Assembly: GCF_019704555.1 (NCBI RefSeq)
Contig: NZ_AP024745.1
Location: 7,572,501-7,636,500, forward strand
Direction of reading: 5' to 3'
Source of the DNA: Actinoplanes sp. L3-i22
Lineage (GTDB): Bacteria; Actinomycetota; Actinomycetes; Mycobacteriales; Micromonosporaceae
DNA: 64,000 bases
The notes beneath the pieces are model-generated. The model was not told the DNA's origin, ran no database searches, and was given only the letters and a program-made list of their open reading frames with translations. Positions 49,949 to 58,607 of this stretch are shown here, in pieces (position 1 is the first letter of the stretch; every line of letters starts with the position of its first letter). Position numbers and translations under genes: made by a program.

Positions 49949-50497
49949 TCAGGGTCTGTCCAGGTCGCGGCGGATGTCGCGGACCTCGGCGCGGATGTCC
50001 TCCAGTTCGCGGCGCAGGTCCCGGCGTTTGCGCCATTTGTTCCAGCGACGCCGACGCTCGCGGTACTCGGTAGCGATGTCCTTGCGGCCGCGGTAGATCC
50101 CCACTCCGCCCGGGACCGTCATCATGAACAGGCCGGCGATCGCCGAGCCCAGCAGCTGGACGGCGCTGGTGTCGGTGTAGGCCTGCGTCGCGGACGGGCC
50201 GCTGACGGTGGCCGGCACCGGGCCGGTCGGGCGGTCCCACGGCCGCGGGGTGATCCGCACGTTGTTCACGCGCAGCCCGCCGCCGGTGAAGACGCCGCGG
50301 CACTCCCAGCCGGGGTCCTTGTCGGAGCTGGTCCGCTCGACCCACCGGCAGTCCGCGAACGGCGCGACCTTGCCCGGCTGCCCGACGAAGTACGCCTTCG
50401 CCGGATCCCAGCCGTGGTAGAGCACGACGGCACCGGCGACGATCGGGGCGCAGAAGACGAGCACGATCGCCGCCAGTGCCCAGTCCCAGGATTTCAC
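49949..50497 (-). CDS. Two-helix membrane protein with charged coiled-coil tail
   Basis: The 182-residue protein starts at GTG 50497 (VKSWDWALAAIVLVFCAPIVAGAVVLYHGW), has a 90-residue external domain with two Cys (FADCRWVER..WECRGVF) and a second helix (LLGSAIAGLFMMTVPGGVGIY). The tail (RERRRRWNKWRKRRDLRRELEDIRAEVRDIRRDLDRP) is a strongly charged helix with heptad spacing, probably a coiled coil. No family recognised. It overlaps the acetyltransferase gene stop (GTGA) and may belong to the glycan unit. Confidence 0.7.
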   Translation of the reverse strand: MKSWDWALAAIVLVFCAPIVAGAVVLYHGWDPAKAYFVGQPGKVAPFADCRWVERTSSDKDPGWECRGVFTGGGLRVNNVRITPRPWDRPTGPVPATVSGPSATQAYTDTSAVQLLGSAIAGLFMMTVPGGVGIYRGRKDIATEYRERRRRWNKWRKRRDLRRELEDIRAEVRDIRRDLDRP

Positions 50498-51099
50498 GCC
50501 TCGGTGAGCGCCTCGGTGAGCGCGCCGCCGGCCTCGACGTACGAGGCGCCGGTCTCCGGGCACACCCAGACGCCGTCGCCCTCGGCGGTCAGCGGCTTGC
50601 CTGCCTTGCCGACCCAGCCGATGCGGCGCGCGGGCACGCCCACGACCAGCGCGAAGTCCGGCACGTCCTTGGTCACGACCGCACCGGCCGCGACGAGAGC
50701 CCAGCGGCCCACGGTCACCGGGGCGACGCAGACCGCGCGGGCCCCGATCGCCGCGCCCTCGCCGATCGTGACACCGACCGCGACCCAGTCGTGCCCGTCC
50801 TTGAGCTTGCCGTCCGGGGTGACCGAGCGCGGGTACTCGTCGTTGGTCAGCACCGCGGCCGGGCCGATGAAGACCCCGTCGGCGAGCCGGGCCGGCTCGT
50901 ACACCAGCGCGTGGTTCTGCAGCTTGACGTTGTCGCCGATGGTGACGCCGGGGCCGACGTACGCCCCGCGCCCGATGTTGCAGTTGGCACCGAGTGTCGC
51001 GCCCTCGCGGATCTGGGCGAGGTGCCAGACCCGGGTGCCGGCGCCGATCTCGGCACGGGAGTCCACATCGGCCGTCGCGGCCACTGTCACATCGGACAT
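50494..51099 (-). CDS. Left-handed beta-helix N-acetyltransferase (WbpD/FdtC-like)
   Basis: The 201-residue protein (MSDVTVAATADVDSRAEIGAGTRVWHLAQIREGATLGANCNIGRGAYVGPGVTIGDNVKLQN) has the hexapeptide coils and the GTRVWHLAQIREGA opening of sugar-nucleotide N-acetyltransferases such as WbpD and FdtC, which acetylate a 3-amino sugar. VWHLA holds the likely catalytic His. A short C-terminal domain (GVWVCPETGASYV) has Cys residues. The amino sugar would be made by the Gfo/Idh and DegT enzymes encoded divergently from 51330. It starts 230 bp from that operon. Confidence 0.85.
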   Translation of the reverse strand: MSDVTVAATADVDSRAEIGAGTRVWHLAQIREGATLGANCNIGRGAYVGPGVTIGDNVKLQNHALVYEPARLADGVFIGPAAVLTNDEYPRSVTPDGKLKDGHDWVAVGVTIGEGAAIGARAVCVAPVTVGRWALVAAGAVVTKDVPDFALVVGVPARRIGWVGKAGKPLTAEGDGVWVCPETGASYVEAGGALTEALTEA

Positions 51100-51329
51100 G
51101 GAATGCCTCTCACGTAAGGTCGGGCACAGGGTAGCGGAGGCGATCGAGGGAGGATGTCGGGAAGTCGACGGCTCACTCCGAAGTGGCCGTTGGTCTACCT
51201 CGAACGGCCGAACGGATCGGCTTCCCCCTCCGGGCGCGCGGGAATGCGACACCGGTCTGGCGTCGCTCCTAAGGGGATGGATAGCTTCCCAGGAGTCTGT
51301 GAGTCCTGACCAGAGAGACGGGAAGTCTG

Positions 51330-52388
51330 TTGAACGCGTCCGAGCCGATCGGGATCGCCGTCATCGGGGCCGGGTACTGGGGCCCCAACCTCGTCCGCAA
51401 CTTCCAGGGGAGCACGCAGTTCCGACTGCGCTGGCTCTGCGACCTCGACGTCGAACGGGCCAACCGGGTCCTCGGCGGGTACTCCACCGTCCAGGTCACC
51501 GCCGACCTCGAGGAGGTGCTCGCCGACCCGTCCGTGCACGCCGTCGCGATCGCCACCCCGGCCGGCACCCACCTGAAGGTCGCCCTGGCCGCACTGCGCG
51601 CCGGCAAGCACGTGCTGGTCGAGAAGCCGCTCGCGGCCACCTACGAGGAGGGCCTGCAGCTGGTCGAGGAGGCCGACGAGCGCGGCCTGACCCTGATGTG
51701 CGACCACACGTACTGCTACACCCCCGCGGTGCTGCGCATCCGCGAGTTGCTGCACTCCGGCGAGCTGGGCGAACTGCACTTCCTGGATTCCGTACGGATC
51801 AATCTCGGTCTCGTGCAGAAGGACATCGACGTGCTGTGGGACCTGGCGCCGCACGACCTGTCGATCCTGGACTTCGTGCTGCCCGAGGGCCTCACCCCGG
51901 TCGCGGTCGCGGCGCACGGCGCGGACGGGATCGGGGCCGGCCGGGCCTGCGTCGCGTACCTCACGCTGCAGCTGAGCAACGGCGCGATCGCGCACATCCA
52001 CGTCAACTGGCTGTCCCCGGTGAAGATCCGCACGGCGATCTTCGGCGGTTCGAAGCGGACCCTGGTCTGGGACGACCTGAACCCCAGCCAGCGGCTGGCC
52101 ATCTATGACCGGGGCGTCGACGTGGCGTCCCCGGACGAGCTCGGCGACGAGCAGCGCCGGGACATCCTGATCTCGTACCGCTCCGGCGACATGGTCGCGC
52201 CGGCGATCGGCGAGCGGGAGGCGCTGCGCACCATGGTCGACGAGTACGCACGGGCGATCACCACCAAGACGCCCGCGCTCACCGACGGCCGCTCCGGCCT
52301 GCGGGTGCTGGAGCTGCTGCAGGCGGCCTCCCGTAGCCTCGCCGAGGGCGGCACGATGATCAAGCTCAACGAAGGGCACATGGCGTGA
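51330..52388 (+). CDS. Gfo/Idh/MocA-family sugar dehydrogenase (WbpB-like)
   Basis: The 352-residue protein has an N-terminal NAD fold (IGIAVIGAGYWGPNLVRNF) and EKP motif (GKHVLVEKPLAAT), then a C-terminal substrate domain with SVRINLGLVQKDIDVLWDLAPHDLSIL. The H in APHDLS is the conserved catalytic region of WbpB/WlbA-type enzymes that oxidise C3 of a nucleotide-sugar uronate before transamination. The start is TTG 51330, with GGGAAG 5 nt upstream; no ATG or GTG fits better. It is coupled by GTGA to the epimerase. Confidence 0.88.
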   Translation: MNASEPIGIAVIGAGYWGPNLVRNFQGSTQFRLRWLCDLDVERANRVLGGYSTVQVTADLEEVLADPSVHAVAIATPAGTHLKVALAALRAGKHVLVEKPLAATYEEGLQLVEEADERGLTLMCDHTYCYTPAVLRIRELLHSGELGELHFLDSVRINLGLVQKDIDVLWDLAPHDLSILDFVLPEGLTPVAVAAHGADGIGAGRACVAYLTLQLSNGAIAHIHVNWLSPVKIRTAIFGGSKRTLVWDDLNPSQRLAIYDRGVDVASPDELGDEQRRDILISYRSGDMVAPAIGEREALRTMVDEYARAITTKTPALTDGRSGLRVLELLQAASRSLAEGGTMIKLNEGHMA

Positions 52389-53350
52389 CGGCTGTATCGA
52401 TCGAGGGCGCGCGCGCTCTGGTCACCGGCGGAGCGGGCACCATCGGCTCGCACGTGGTCGACGAACTCGTCCGCGGCGGCGCCGCCGAGATCGTCGTCCT
52501 GGACAACTTCGTCCGCGGCCGGCGGGACAACCTGGCCTGGGCGCTGGCGAACGGCCCGGTCGAGCTGGTCGAGGGCGACATCCGCGACGTCGACCTGGTC
52601 CGCAAGGTGACCGAGGGCAAGGACCTGGTGTTCCACCTGGCCGCGATCCGGATCACGCAGTGCGCCGAGGAGCCGCGGCTGGCCAACGAGGTGCTCGTCG
52701 ACGGCACGTTCAACGTGATCGAGGCGGCCGCCGAGGCGGGCGTCAAGAAGCTGATCGCGTCGTCGTCGGCGTCGGTCTACGGCCTGGCCGAGGAGTTCCC
52801 GACCACCGAGCGTCACCACCCGTACAACAACGACACGTTCTACGGCGCGGCCAAGGCGTTCAACGAGGCCACCCTGCGCAGCTTCAAGGCCATGAAGGAC
52901 CTGGACTACGTCGCCCTGCGGTACTTCAACGTGTACGGCCCGCGGATGGACATCTTCGGTCTCTACACCGAGGTGCTGATCCGCTGGATGGAGCGCATCG
53001 AGTCGGGCACCCCGCCGCTGATCCTCGGCGACGGCCTGCAGACGATGGACTTCGTGCACGTCGCCGACATCGCCCGGGCCAACATCCTGGCCGCCCAGGC
53101 GGACGTCACCGACCAGGTGTTCAACATCGCCCGCGGCGAGGAGACCAGCCTCAAGGAGCTGGCCGCCGCGCTCTCCGCGGTGATGAAGGCCGACCTGGTG
53201 CCCGAGCACGGCCCGGCCCGCGCGGTCAACGGGGTCACCCGCCGCCTGGCCGAGACCGAGCACACCGCGCAGGCGATCGGCTTCCGCGCCGAGATCGGCC
53301 TGCACGAGGGCTTGGAAGGGCTCGTCGACTGGTGGCGGTCCTCGAAGTGA
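52385..53350 (+). CDS. NAD-dependent epimerase/dehydratase (SDR)
   Basis: The 321-residue protein has TGGAGTIGSHVVDELV (TGxxGxxG), the SDR catalytic Ser-Tyr-Lys set (SSSASVYG and YGAAK) and ALRYFNVYGPRMD, the UDP-glucose 4-epimerase-like signature. It would act on a nucleotide sugar (UDP- or dTDP-linked), by 4-epimerisation or dehydration. It is coupled on both sides by GTGA overlaps to the Gfo/Idh gene and the aminotransferase, so one coordinated sugar-modification pathway is likely. Confidence 0.9.
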   Translation: MTAVSIEGARALVTGGAGTIGSHVVDELVRGGAAEIVVLDNFVRGRRDNLAWALANGPVELVEGDIRDVDLVRKVTEGKDLVFHLAAIRITQCAEEPRLANEVLVDGTFNVIEAAAEAGVKKLIASSSASVYGLAEEFPTTERHHPYNNDTFYGAAKAFNEATLRSFKAMKDLDYVALRYFNVYGPRMDIFGLYTEVLIRWMERIESGTPPLILGDGLQTMDFVHVADIARANILAAQADVTDQVFNIARGEETSLKELAAALSAVMKADLVPEHGPARAVNGVTRRLAETEHTAQAIGFRAEIGLHEGLEGLVDWWRSSK

Positions 53351-54483
53351 GCGACCTCCGCAAGATCCCGGTGATGATCCCCATGCTCGGCGAGGAGGAG
53401 GCACAGGCCGCGGCCGATGCCGTCCGCTCCGGCTGGGTCGCCCAGGGTCCGCGGGTCAAGCAGTTCGAGCAGGAGTTCGCGGCCACGGTCGGCGCCGGCC
53501 ACGGCGTCGCGGTCAGCTCCTGCACGACCGGCCTGCACCTGTCGCTGGTCCTGCTCGCCCTGCAGCCGGGCGACGAGGTCATCGTCCCGTCGCTGTCGTT
53601 CATCGCGACCGCGAACGCGGTCCGCTACGTCGGCGCGACGCCGATCTTCGCCGACGTCGACCTGGCCACCGGCAACCTGACCGTGGAGACGATCGACGCG
53701 GTCCGCACCGACCGGACCCGGGCGATCATCGCGGTGCACCAGGGCGGCGTGCCGTTCGACACGGCCGGCCTGCGCAAGGCCGCGGCGGACTGGGGCCTGG
53801 CGCTGGTCGAGGACGCCGCCTGCGCCGCCGGCTCGACCGCTTATGGTCAGCCGGCCGGCACCGGCGCCGCGATCGCCGCCTGGTCGTTCCACCCGCGCAA
53901 GGTGCTCACCACCGGCGAGGGTGGCATGGTCACCGTCGACGACGCCGAGGTCGCGGTGCGGCTGCGTCGGCTGCGCGAGCACGGCATGAACGTGTCCGCC
54001 GCTGATCGGCACGCCAGCTCCCAGCCGGTGCTCGAGGCGTACCTGGAGACGGCGTACAACTACCGGATGACCGACATCCAGGCCGCGGTCGGCCTGGTGC
54101 AGCTCGGCCGGCTGGCGGGCCTGGTCGAGCAGCGGCGGTCGCTGGCCGCCAACTATCAGCAGCTGCTGTCCGGCATCGACGGTCTGGTCCCGGTCCGGGA
54201 CCCGGCCCACGGGACGACGAACTACCAGTCGTTCTGGGTGCTGATCAACGAGCCGTACCGGACCGGTCGCGACGACGTGCTGGCTGAGCTGGCCAAACGT
54301 GGCGTCTCGGCCCGGCGCGGGATCATGGCGTCCCACCTGGAGCCGGCCTACGCCGACGTCACGCCCGGGCCGCTGCCGGTCACCGAACGGATCACCAGCG
54401 ACTCACTGATCCTCCCGCTGCACCACAAGGTGACCGAAGACGATCAGAAGTACATCGTCGACATCCTCCGCGAGCTGGCATAA
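53347..54483 (+). CDS. DegT/DnrJ/EryC1 PLP-dependent sugar aminotransferase
   Basis: The 378-residue protein has GWVAQGPRVKQFEQEFAATVGA, the SSCTTGLHLSL phosphate-binding region, DAACAAGS and SFHPRKVLTTGEGG with Lys185 as the Schiff-base lysine. TAYNYRMTDIQAAVGLVQLGRL is the second family signature. It should convert the 3- or 4-keto sugar from the preceding enzymes to an amino sugar with glutamate. Its GTG at 53347 overlaps the epimerase stop. A clear hairpin follows at 54497. Confidence 0.92.
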   Translation: MSDLRKIPVMIPMLGEEEAQAAADAVRSGWVAQGPRVKQFEQEFAATVGAGHGVAVSSCTTGLHLSLVLLALQPGDEVIVPSLSFIATANAVRYVGATPIFADVDLATGNLTVETIDAVRTDRTRAIIAVHQGGVPFDTAGLRKAAADWGLALVEDAACAAGSTAYGQPAGTGAAIAAWSFHPRKVLTTGEGGMVTVDDAEVAVRLRRLREHGMNVSAADRHASSQPVLEAYLETAYNYRMTDIQAAVGLVQLGRLAGLVEQRRSLAANYQQLLSGIDGLVPVRDPAHGTTNYQSFWVLINEPYRTGRDDVLAELAKRGVSARRGIMASHLEPAYADVTPGPLPVTERITSDSLILPLHHKVTEDDQKYIVDILRELA

Positions 54484-54496
54484 GAGAAAAGAATGC

Positions 54497-54523
54497 GGCG
54501 GGCGCTCATTCCGGGCGCCCGCC
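54497..54523 (+). terminator. Intrinsic-terminator-like hairpin
   Basis: GGCGGGCGC and GCGCCCGCC form a perfect 9-bp stem around a 9-nt loop, 14 bp after the aminotransferase stop. The following bases (CATTACCCATTTAATT) are moderately A/T-rich without a strict U run, as is common in actinomycete terminators. Confidence 0.7.
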
Positions 54524-54752
54524 CATTACCCATTTAATTCACATACCTTTTTGCCGATGTCCGCCGGGGTACAGATCGTCGCTCCCGCGGGGACCCTTCC
54601 GACCCTCGCAGGGCGCTGGCGCGCCCAGAACGCGAGGCCCGAAAGGGCGACGTCCGAGGGTGGTTGCGGTCAACCCGCAAACCGCGAGCCGCGTCACCGG
54701 CCGGGTCACAAATCGCTCGCGTAGGCTGTTTTAGTCCGCGGGTGGGCACGGT
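54524..54752. other. Convergent intergenic region with further hairpins
   Basis: No convincing gene. On the plus strand GCCCGAAAGGGC (54639-54650) is a stem capped by a GAAA tetraloop, and TTGCGGTCAACCCGCAA is another stem nearby. A 71-codon minus frame here is basic and repetitive and I do not accept it. The region may hold a second terminator for the minus-strand gene or a structured RNA. Confidence 0.35.
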
Positions 54753-55406
54753 TTACCCCAAAACCTGGAAAACCACGCCCTCGCCGTTCGGGATGCGGTC
54801 GTAGTCGGTGTTTCCCTTCTCCCGCATCCAGGCGTCGAAGTAGTCGAAGCCGATGTCGGTCGACAGCATCCGGTCGTGGATCGGGAACGCCCGCTCCGGA
54901 GCCACCGCGCGGACGAAGTCCAGCGCCTCGCTCAGCTTGAACCACGGCGCCGCGGCCGGCACGAGCAGCGTCGTCACCGGCTGCGCGGGGACGAAGAACG
55001 AGTCTCCCGGGTGGTAGACGCCCTCGACCAGATAGCCGACGTTCGCACAGCCGGGCAGGCCCTCGTAGACCTCGGCGTGCTCCCCGCCGACCGCCGTCAC
55101 CGCGAACCCGTCGGCGGTGAAGGTGTCACCGGGAGCGACCGGAGTGATCGCGTCGGCAACCCCACTCGCGCCTTCCCGCACGGCCAGCTCCCGGACCGCC
55201 GACGGCGCGAAGATCCGCAGCTCCCGGTCGATGAGCAGCGCGCCGATCCGCTCCAGGTCGATGTGGTCGTCGTGTTCGTGGGTGACCAGCACGTCGGTGA
55301 CACCCTCGAACGCCGCCGGCTCGGTCCAGATGCCCGGGTCGATCAGCAGCCGCCGATTCCCGTCCTCGATCCGGACACAGGCATGGGTGAACTTGCTCAG
55401 CCGCAT
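54753..55406 (-). CDS. MBL-fold metallohydrolase
   Basis: The 217-residue protein has LLIDPGIW and THEHDDHIDLERIG, the H-x-H-x-D-H zinc motif, followed by GGEHAEVYE and YHPGDSFF, and a terminal FPIHDRM with a last His. This matches the UlaG/YtnP-like short metallo-beta-lactamase hydrolases. The substrate is unknown (lactones, phosphodiesters and others are possible). It lies 42 bp downstream of the asparagine-synthase-like gene on the same strand and may be co-transcribed. Confidence 0.88.
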   Translation of the reverse strand: MRLSKFTHACVRIEDGNRRLLIDPGIWTEPAAFEGVTDVLVTHEHDDHIDLERIGALLIDRELRIFAPSAVRELAVREGASGVADAITPVAPGDTFTADGFAVTAVGGEHAEVYEGLPGCANVGYLVEGVYHPGDSFFVPAQPVTTLLVPAAAPWFKLSEALDFVRAVAPERAFPIHDRMLSTDIGFDYFDAWMREKGNTDYDRIPNGEGVVFQVLG

Positions 55407-55448
55407 CGGCTCACCCTACTGATCGGCCGGGCCCCGCACCGCCCCTCG

Positions 55449-57191
55449 TCAGGCCGCCGCCAGCAGGTTGAGCAGGAACGCGACCGTGGCCGGCTCCGGC
55501 GTGACCCGCCCGGCCAGCATCTCGTCCAGCCACGCGTCCCGGACCAGGCCGGTGTCGCGCAGCGGGGCCGCCACCGACGGCTCGGCCCGCAGGTGCGCGA
55601 CCACCAGCGACGCCATCTCGGCCGCGCCCAGCTGGGGACGGCCCTGGCCGCGCACCTTCTGCCGGATCTTGCGGGCCGCCTTCTGCGCGGTCACCCGGTA
55701 CGCCGCGGTGCGGGCGGCCAGGCCGGGCCTGCCGAGCCGGTTCGGGACCAGCCCGGAGTCCAGCGGGACCGCGGCCAGCGCCGGGTCGAGCAGCGTGATC
55801 AACCGGCCGGTGAGCAGACCGTCCCGCTTCTCCGAGGGCCGGACCGCGTGGGCCAGCTGGATGAACCGGCGGTCGAACATCGGGTTGATGAAGTGCCGGT
55901 TCGCCGCGGCGACCGAGCCGTGCGCGCCGGACCAGCGCTGCATCCGCTGGTACAGGTAGAAGTGATCGGTCGCGGCCAGCCACTCGTCCGGATAGCCCTC
56001 GAACGACTCGGTGATCAGCTCCAGCGCGGTGGCCCGGGCGGACGCCGCGAACTCCGGCGCCAGCGCCTCGGTCTGCACGGCCTCGTTGGCGTAGAGCCGC
56101 CAGGTCGCCAGCTTCTCGATCAAGCGAGGGCCGGTCGTCGCGCCGGACGGCTGGCCGAAGTAGTAGAACCCGCGGCACGTCTCCCCGCCCAGCCCGGACA
56201 GCCGGTGCCCCTGGTCCAGCTGGGCCTCGGCGCGCAGCAGCGGCGCCAGCGCGAGCGGGCTGGCCATGCAGTCCAGCTCCCGCGCGGCGCGCAGGGCCAG
56301 GTCGAACGCCGCGGCCGGGGGAACCGCCGGGCCCTCGTCCATCCAGTGGATCTGAAGTTTCATCCCGGTCAGGTCGGCGAGCCGGGTCGCGAACCGCGAG
56401 TCGGTGCCGCCGTGCGTGTCCAGGGTCAGCGCGGGCAGCCCGGCGCGCAGCTCGGCCGGGATCGCCGAGAGCAGCACCCGGGTGTCCTGCCCGCCGGTCA
56501 GCTGCAGCACCGACCGCGGGTGATCGCGCAGGTAGGCCCGGTGGAACTCGGTCATCAGGGCGGCCTGCTCGGTGGCGGCCTCCTCGACCGACGGCGGCGG
56601 GCCGTCGACGGCGAGCGACTCCGCCACGTACCGGTGCAGGGTGACCCGGCCCTCGTCGAGGACCGCGACGTTGCCGGCCGGGACCTTGTGCACGCCGGCG
56701 AAGACCGTGCGCAGGCCGACCTGCCAGCCGACCAGGCTCTGCACGGCCAGCGCCGGCCGGTCGAGCTCCGCCCCGGCCAGGGCGGCGAGCGCGAGGGCGC
56801 TGGTGGAGACCGCGGCGACGCCCGGCCCCTGCCACCAGAACAGCTGCTGGAAGCCGAGCCAGTCGGTGGCCACCACGACCGGCGCCGCCGGCCCGTCGCG
56901 GTGCGCGGCGGCGAACGGCGGGACCAGCGCGGCGAGCGGGCCGCCGTCGACCTTGGCGCCGTCCCGCAGCAGGATGCCGAGGGCCTCGGTGGAGACGTCA
57001 CCACCACGGGTCCGGGCGGCTTTGCCGAGCCGGACGGTGAACGCGCCCGCGTCGACCCGGTCGGTGGACTCGGCGCCGCCCATCGCGACCCAGCCGGTGG
57101 CGGTGCGGGTGACGACCGGATCGCCGGTCAGACGAGCCAGGACGGTGGGTGTCGGAGCGAGCTCCCCGGAAACCGCGAGGAACGACCTCAC
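55449..57191 (-). CDS. Asparagine synthase-like amidotransferase, no glutaminase Cys
   Basis: The 580-residue protein resembles asparagine synthase. The synthetase ATP loop is LTGGQDTRVLLS (about 231-242), a variant of S-G-G-x-D-S, and SGLGGETCRGFYYFG matches the second family stretch. The N-terminal region (about 1-190, with TDWLGFQQLFWW and VHKVPAGNVAVL) keeps the glutaminase-like fold, but it starts VRSFLAVSG, lacking the catalytic Cys2, so ammonia may come from elsewhere. Similar proteins in polysaccharide and natural-product loci amidate carboxyl groups of uronates or peptides. The start is GTG 57191. Context suggests action on a sugar acid; this is inferred. Confidence 0.82.
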   Translation of the reverse strand: MRSFLAVSGELAPTPTVLARLTGDPVVTRTATGWVAMGGAESTDRVDAGAFTVRLGKAARTRGGDVSTEALGILLRDGAKVDGGPLAALVPPFAAAHRDGPAAPVVVATDWLGFQQLFWWQGPGVAAVSTSALALAALAGAELDRPALAVQSLVGWQVGLRTVFAGVHKVPAGNVAVLDEGRVTLHRYVAESLAVDGPPPSVEEAATEQAALMTEFHRAYLRDHPRSVLQLTGGQDTRVLLSAIPAELRAGLPALTLDTHGGTDSRFATRLADLTGMKLQIHWMDEGPAVPPAAAFDLALRAARELDCMASPLALAPLLRAEAQLDQGHRLSGLGGETCRGFYYFGQPSGATTGPRLIEKLATWRLYANEAVQTEALAPEFAASARATALELITESFEGYPDEWLAATDHFYLYQRMQRWSGAHGSVAAANRHFINPMFDRRFIQLAHAVRPSEKRDGLLTGRLITLLDPALAAVPLDSGLVPNRLGRPGLAARTAAYRVTAQKAARKIRQKVRGQGRPQLGAAEMASLVVAHLRAEPSVAAPLRDTGLVRDAWLDEMLAGRVTPEPATVAFLLNLLAAA

Positions 57192-57353
57192 CGCTCAATT
57201 CCAATCATGCGAGCCAGCCTAGTATCCACAGTGGGTTACGAAAAGCGCCGGGACGACAGCCGAATCAGACATTCGGCCCGCATTTCCCGTACGTCCGCTG
57301 TCTTTGTTCTGACGAACTGGAATTTGACGAAGAGGGCGTGGTCTAATCCTCTG

Positions 57354-58607
57354 ATGCGGGCTCCAATCTGGACGCGGCGAACCGTCGACACGGCCTTCTC
57401 CGGCCCGGAGAACAGTTTCGGTTTCCTTCGCCTGTTGTTCGCCTTCGCGGTGCTGGTCTCCCATTCCCTGCCGCTGGGTTACGGCCGGGAGGATCCGGGC
57501 GGCGGCCTCACCCACGGGCAGACCGCGCTCGGCGAGATCGGCATCCTGGGCTTCTTCACGATCTCCGGGTTCCTGATCACCCGCAGTGCCGGCCGGGTCC
57601 CGCTCCCCCGCTACCTGTGGCACCGCGGCCTGCGGATCCTGCCCGGCCTGTGGGTGTGCCTGATCGTCACGGCGTTCGTCTTCGCCCCGGTCGTCGCGTT
57701 GATCGAGCGCGGCAGCCTGACCGGCCTGTTCACCGAGCCCGGCGGCCCGTTCGGGTACGTGGTGAACAACGCCGCCATCGCGATCCGCCAGTACGGGATC
57801 GCCGGCCTGCTGCTCCACACGCCGTATGGTCGGCTCACCGGCACGTCGGTCTTCGACGGCTCGCTGTGGAGCCTGATGTACGAGGTGCTCTGCTACTTCA
57901 TGGTCGCCGGCCTGGCCGTGATCGGCGTGTTGAAGCGGGCCCGCTGGGTCGTCGCGGTGCTGGCCGCCGGCCTGTTCGCGGTGATCGTGCGGGACTTTCT
58001 GACCGCGCCGCACCTCCCCGGCCCGCAGGGCGACCACGGCCCGTTCCTGGGGATCGGCGGCCTGGACTCGTACTCGCTGGTCTACCTCACCTACGTGTTC
58101 CTGCTGGGCGCGCTGTTCGAGGCGTACCGCAAGCGGATCGTCCTCAACGACGGCTTCGCGATCGTCGCGGCGGTCGTGCTGCTGGCCAGCCTGCAGTTCG
58201 GCGGCTTCGACGTGGTCGGCTACCCGGCCTTCGCGTACCTGGTGCTGTGGCTGGCGATCCGGCTGCCGAAGCCGTTGCAGCGGGTCGGCCGCCGGCACGA
58301 CTACTCGTACGGCTTCTACATCTACGCGTTCCCGGTCCAGCAGCTGCTCGCCCTGCTCGGCGTTCCGGACCTCGGCCTGTTCGTCTACATCGTGCTGGCC
58401 AGCATCGGCACGTTCGCGCTGGCCATCCCGTCCTGGCACCTGATCGAGCGCCCGGCGATGTCACTCAAGCACTGGAAGCCGCGTCAGCGGACGACCGCCG
58501 GCGACCAGGCATCCGGGATGAACACCGCCGGCGTGCCGCTGCCGTCCGCCGGGACCACCCAGACGTCGCTGGCCGACGGCCCGCTGCCGGAGCGCGGCAG
58601 GCCGTAG
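57354..58607 (+). CDS. Acyltransferase-3 family membrane O-acyltransferase
   Basis: The 417-residue protein has about ten membrane helices. FGFLRLLFAFAVLVSHSLPLGYG is the first helix with the conserved R..H pair, FTISGFLITRS and RYLWHRGLRILPGLWVCL are further acyltransferase-3 signatures, and SLWSLMYEVLCYF is typical of OafA-like enzymes. It should transfer an acetyl or other acyl group to a surface glycan. The last 45 residues (TTAGDQASGMNTAGVPL...) are non-homologous tail, encoded by sequence antisense to the convergent gene's 3' end (overlap 124 bp). Confidence 0.88.
   Translation: MRAPIWTRRTVDTAFSGPENSFGFLRLLFAFAVLVSHSLPLGYGREDPGGGLTHGQTALGEIGILGFFTISGFLITRSAGRVPLPRYLWHRGLRILPGLWVCLIVTAFVFAPVVALIERGSLTGLFTEPGGPFGYVVNNAAIAIRQYGIAGLLLHTPYGRLTGTSVFDGSLWSLMYEVLCYFMVAGLAVIGVLKRARWVVAVLAAGLFAVIVRDFLTAPHLPGPQGDHGPFLGIGGLDSYSLVYLTYVFLLGALFEAYRKRIVLNDGFAIVAAVVLLASLQFGGFDVVGYPAFAYLVLWLAIRLPKPLQRVGRRHDYSYGFYIYAFPVQQLLALLGVPDLGLFVYIVLASIGTFALAIPSWHLIERPAMSLKHWKPRQRTTAGDQASGMNTAGVPLPSAGTTQTSLADGPLPERGRP

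Noticed and set aside
54534-54749. 71-codon minus-strand frame in the convergent gap
   Set aside because: It is Arg/Ser-rich without hydrophobic core or ribosome site and overlaps hairpins, so I treat the region as non-coding.
54876-57353. Very long N-terminal extension of the acyltransferase frame
   Set aside because: It is antisense to the MBL-fold and asparagine-synthase-like genes; the first membrane helix and start fit at 57354.
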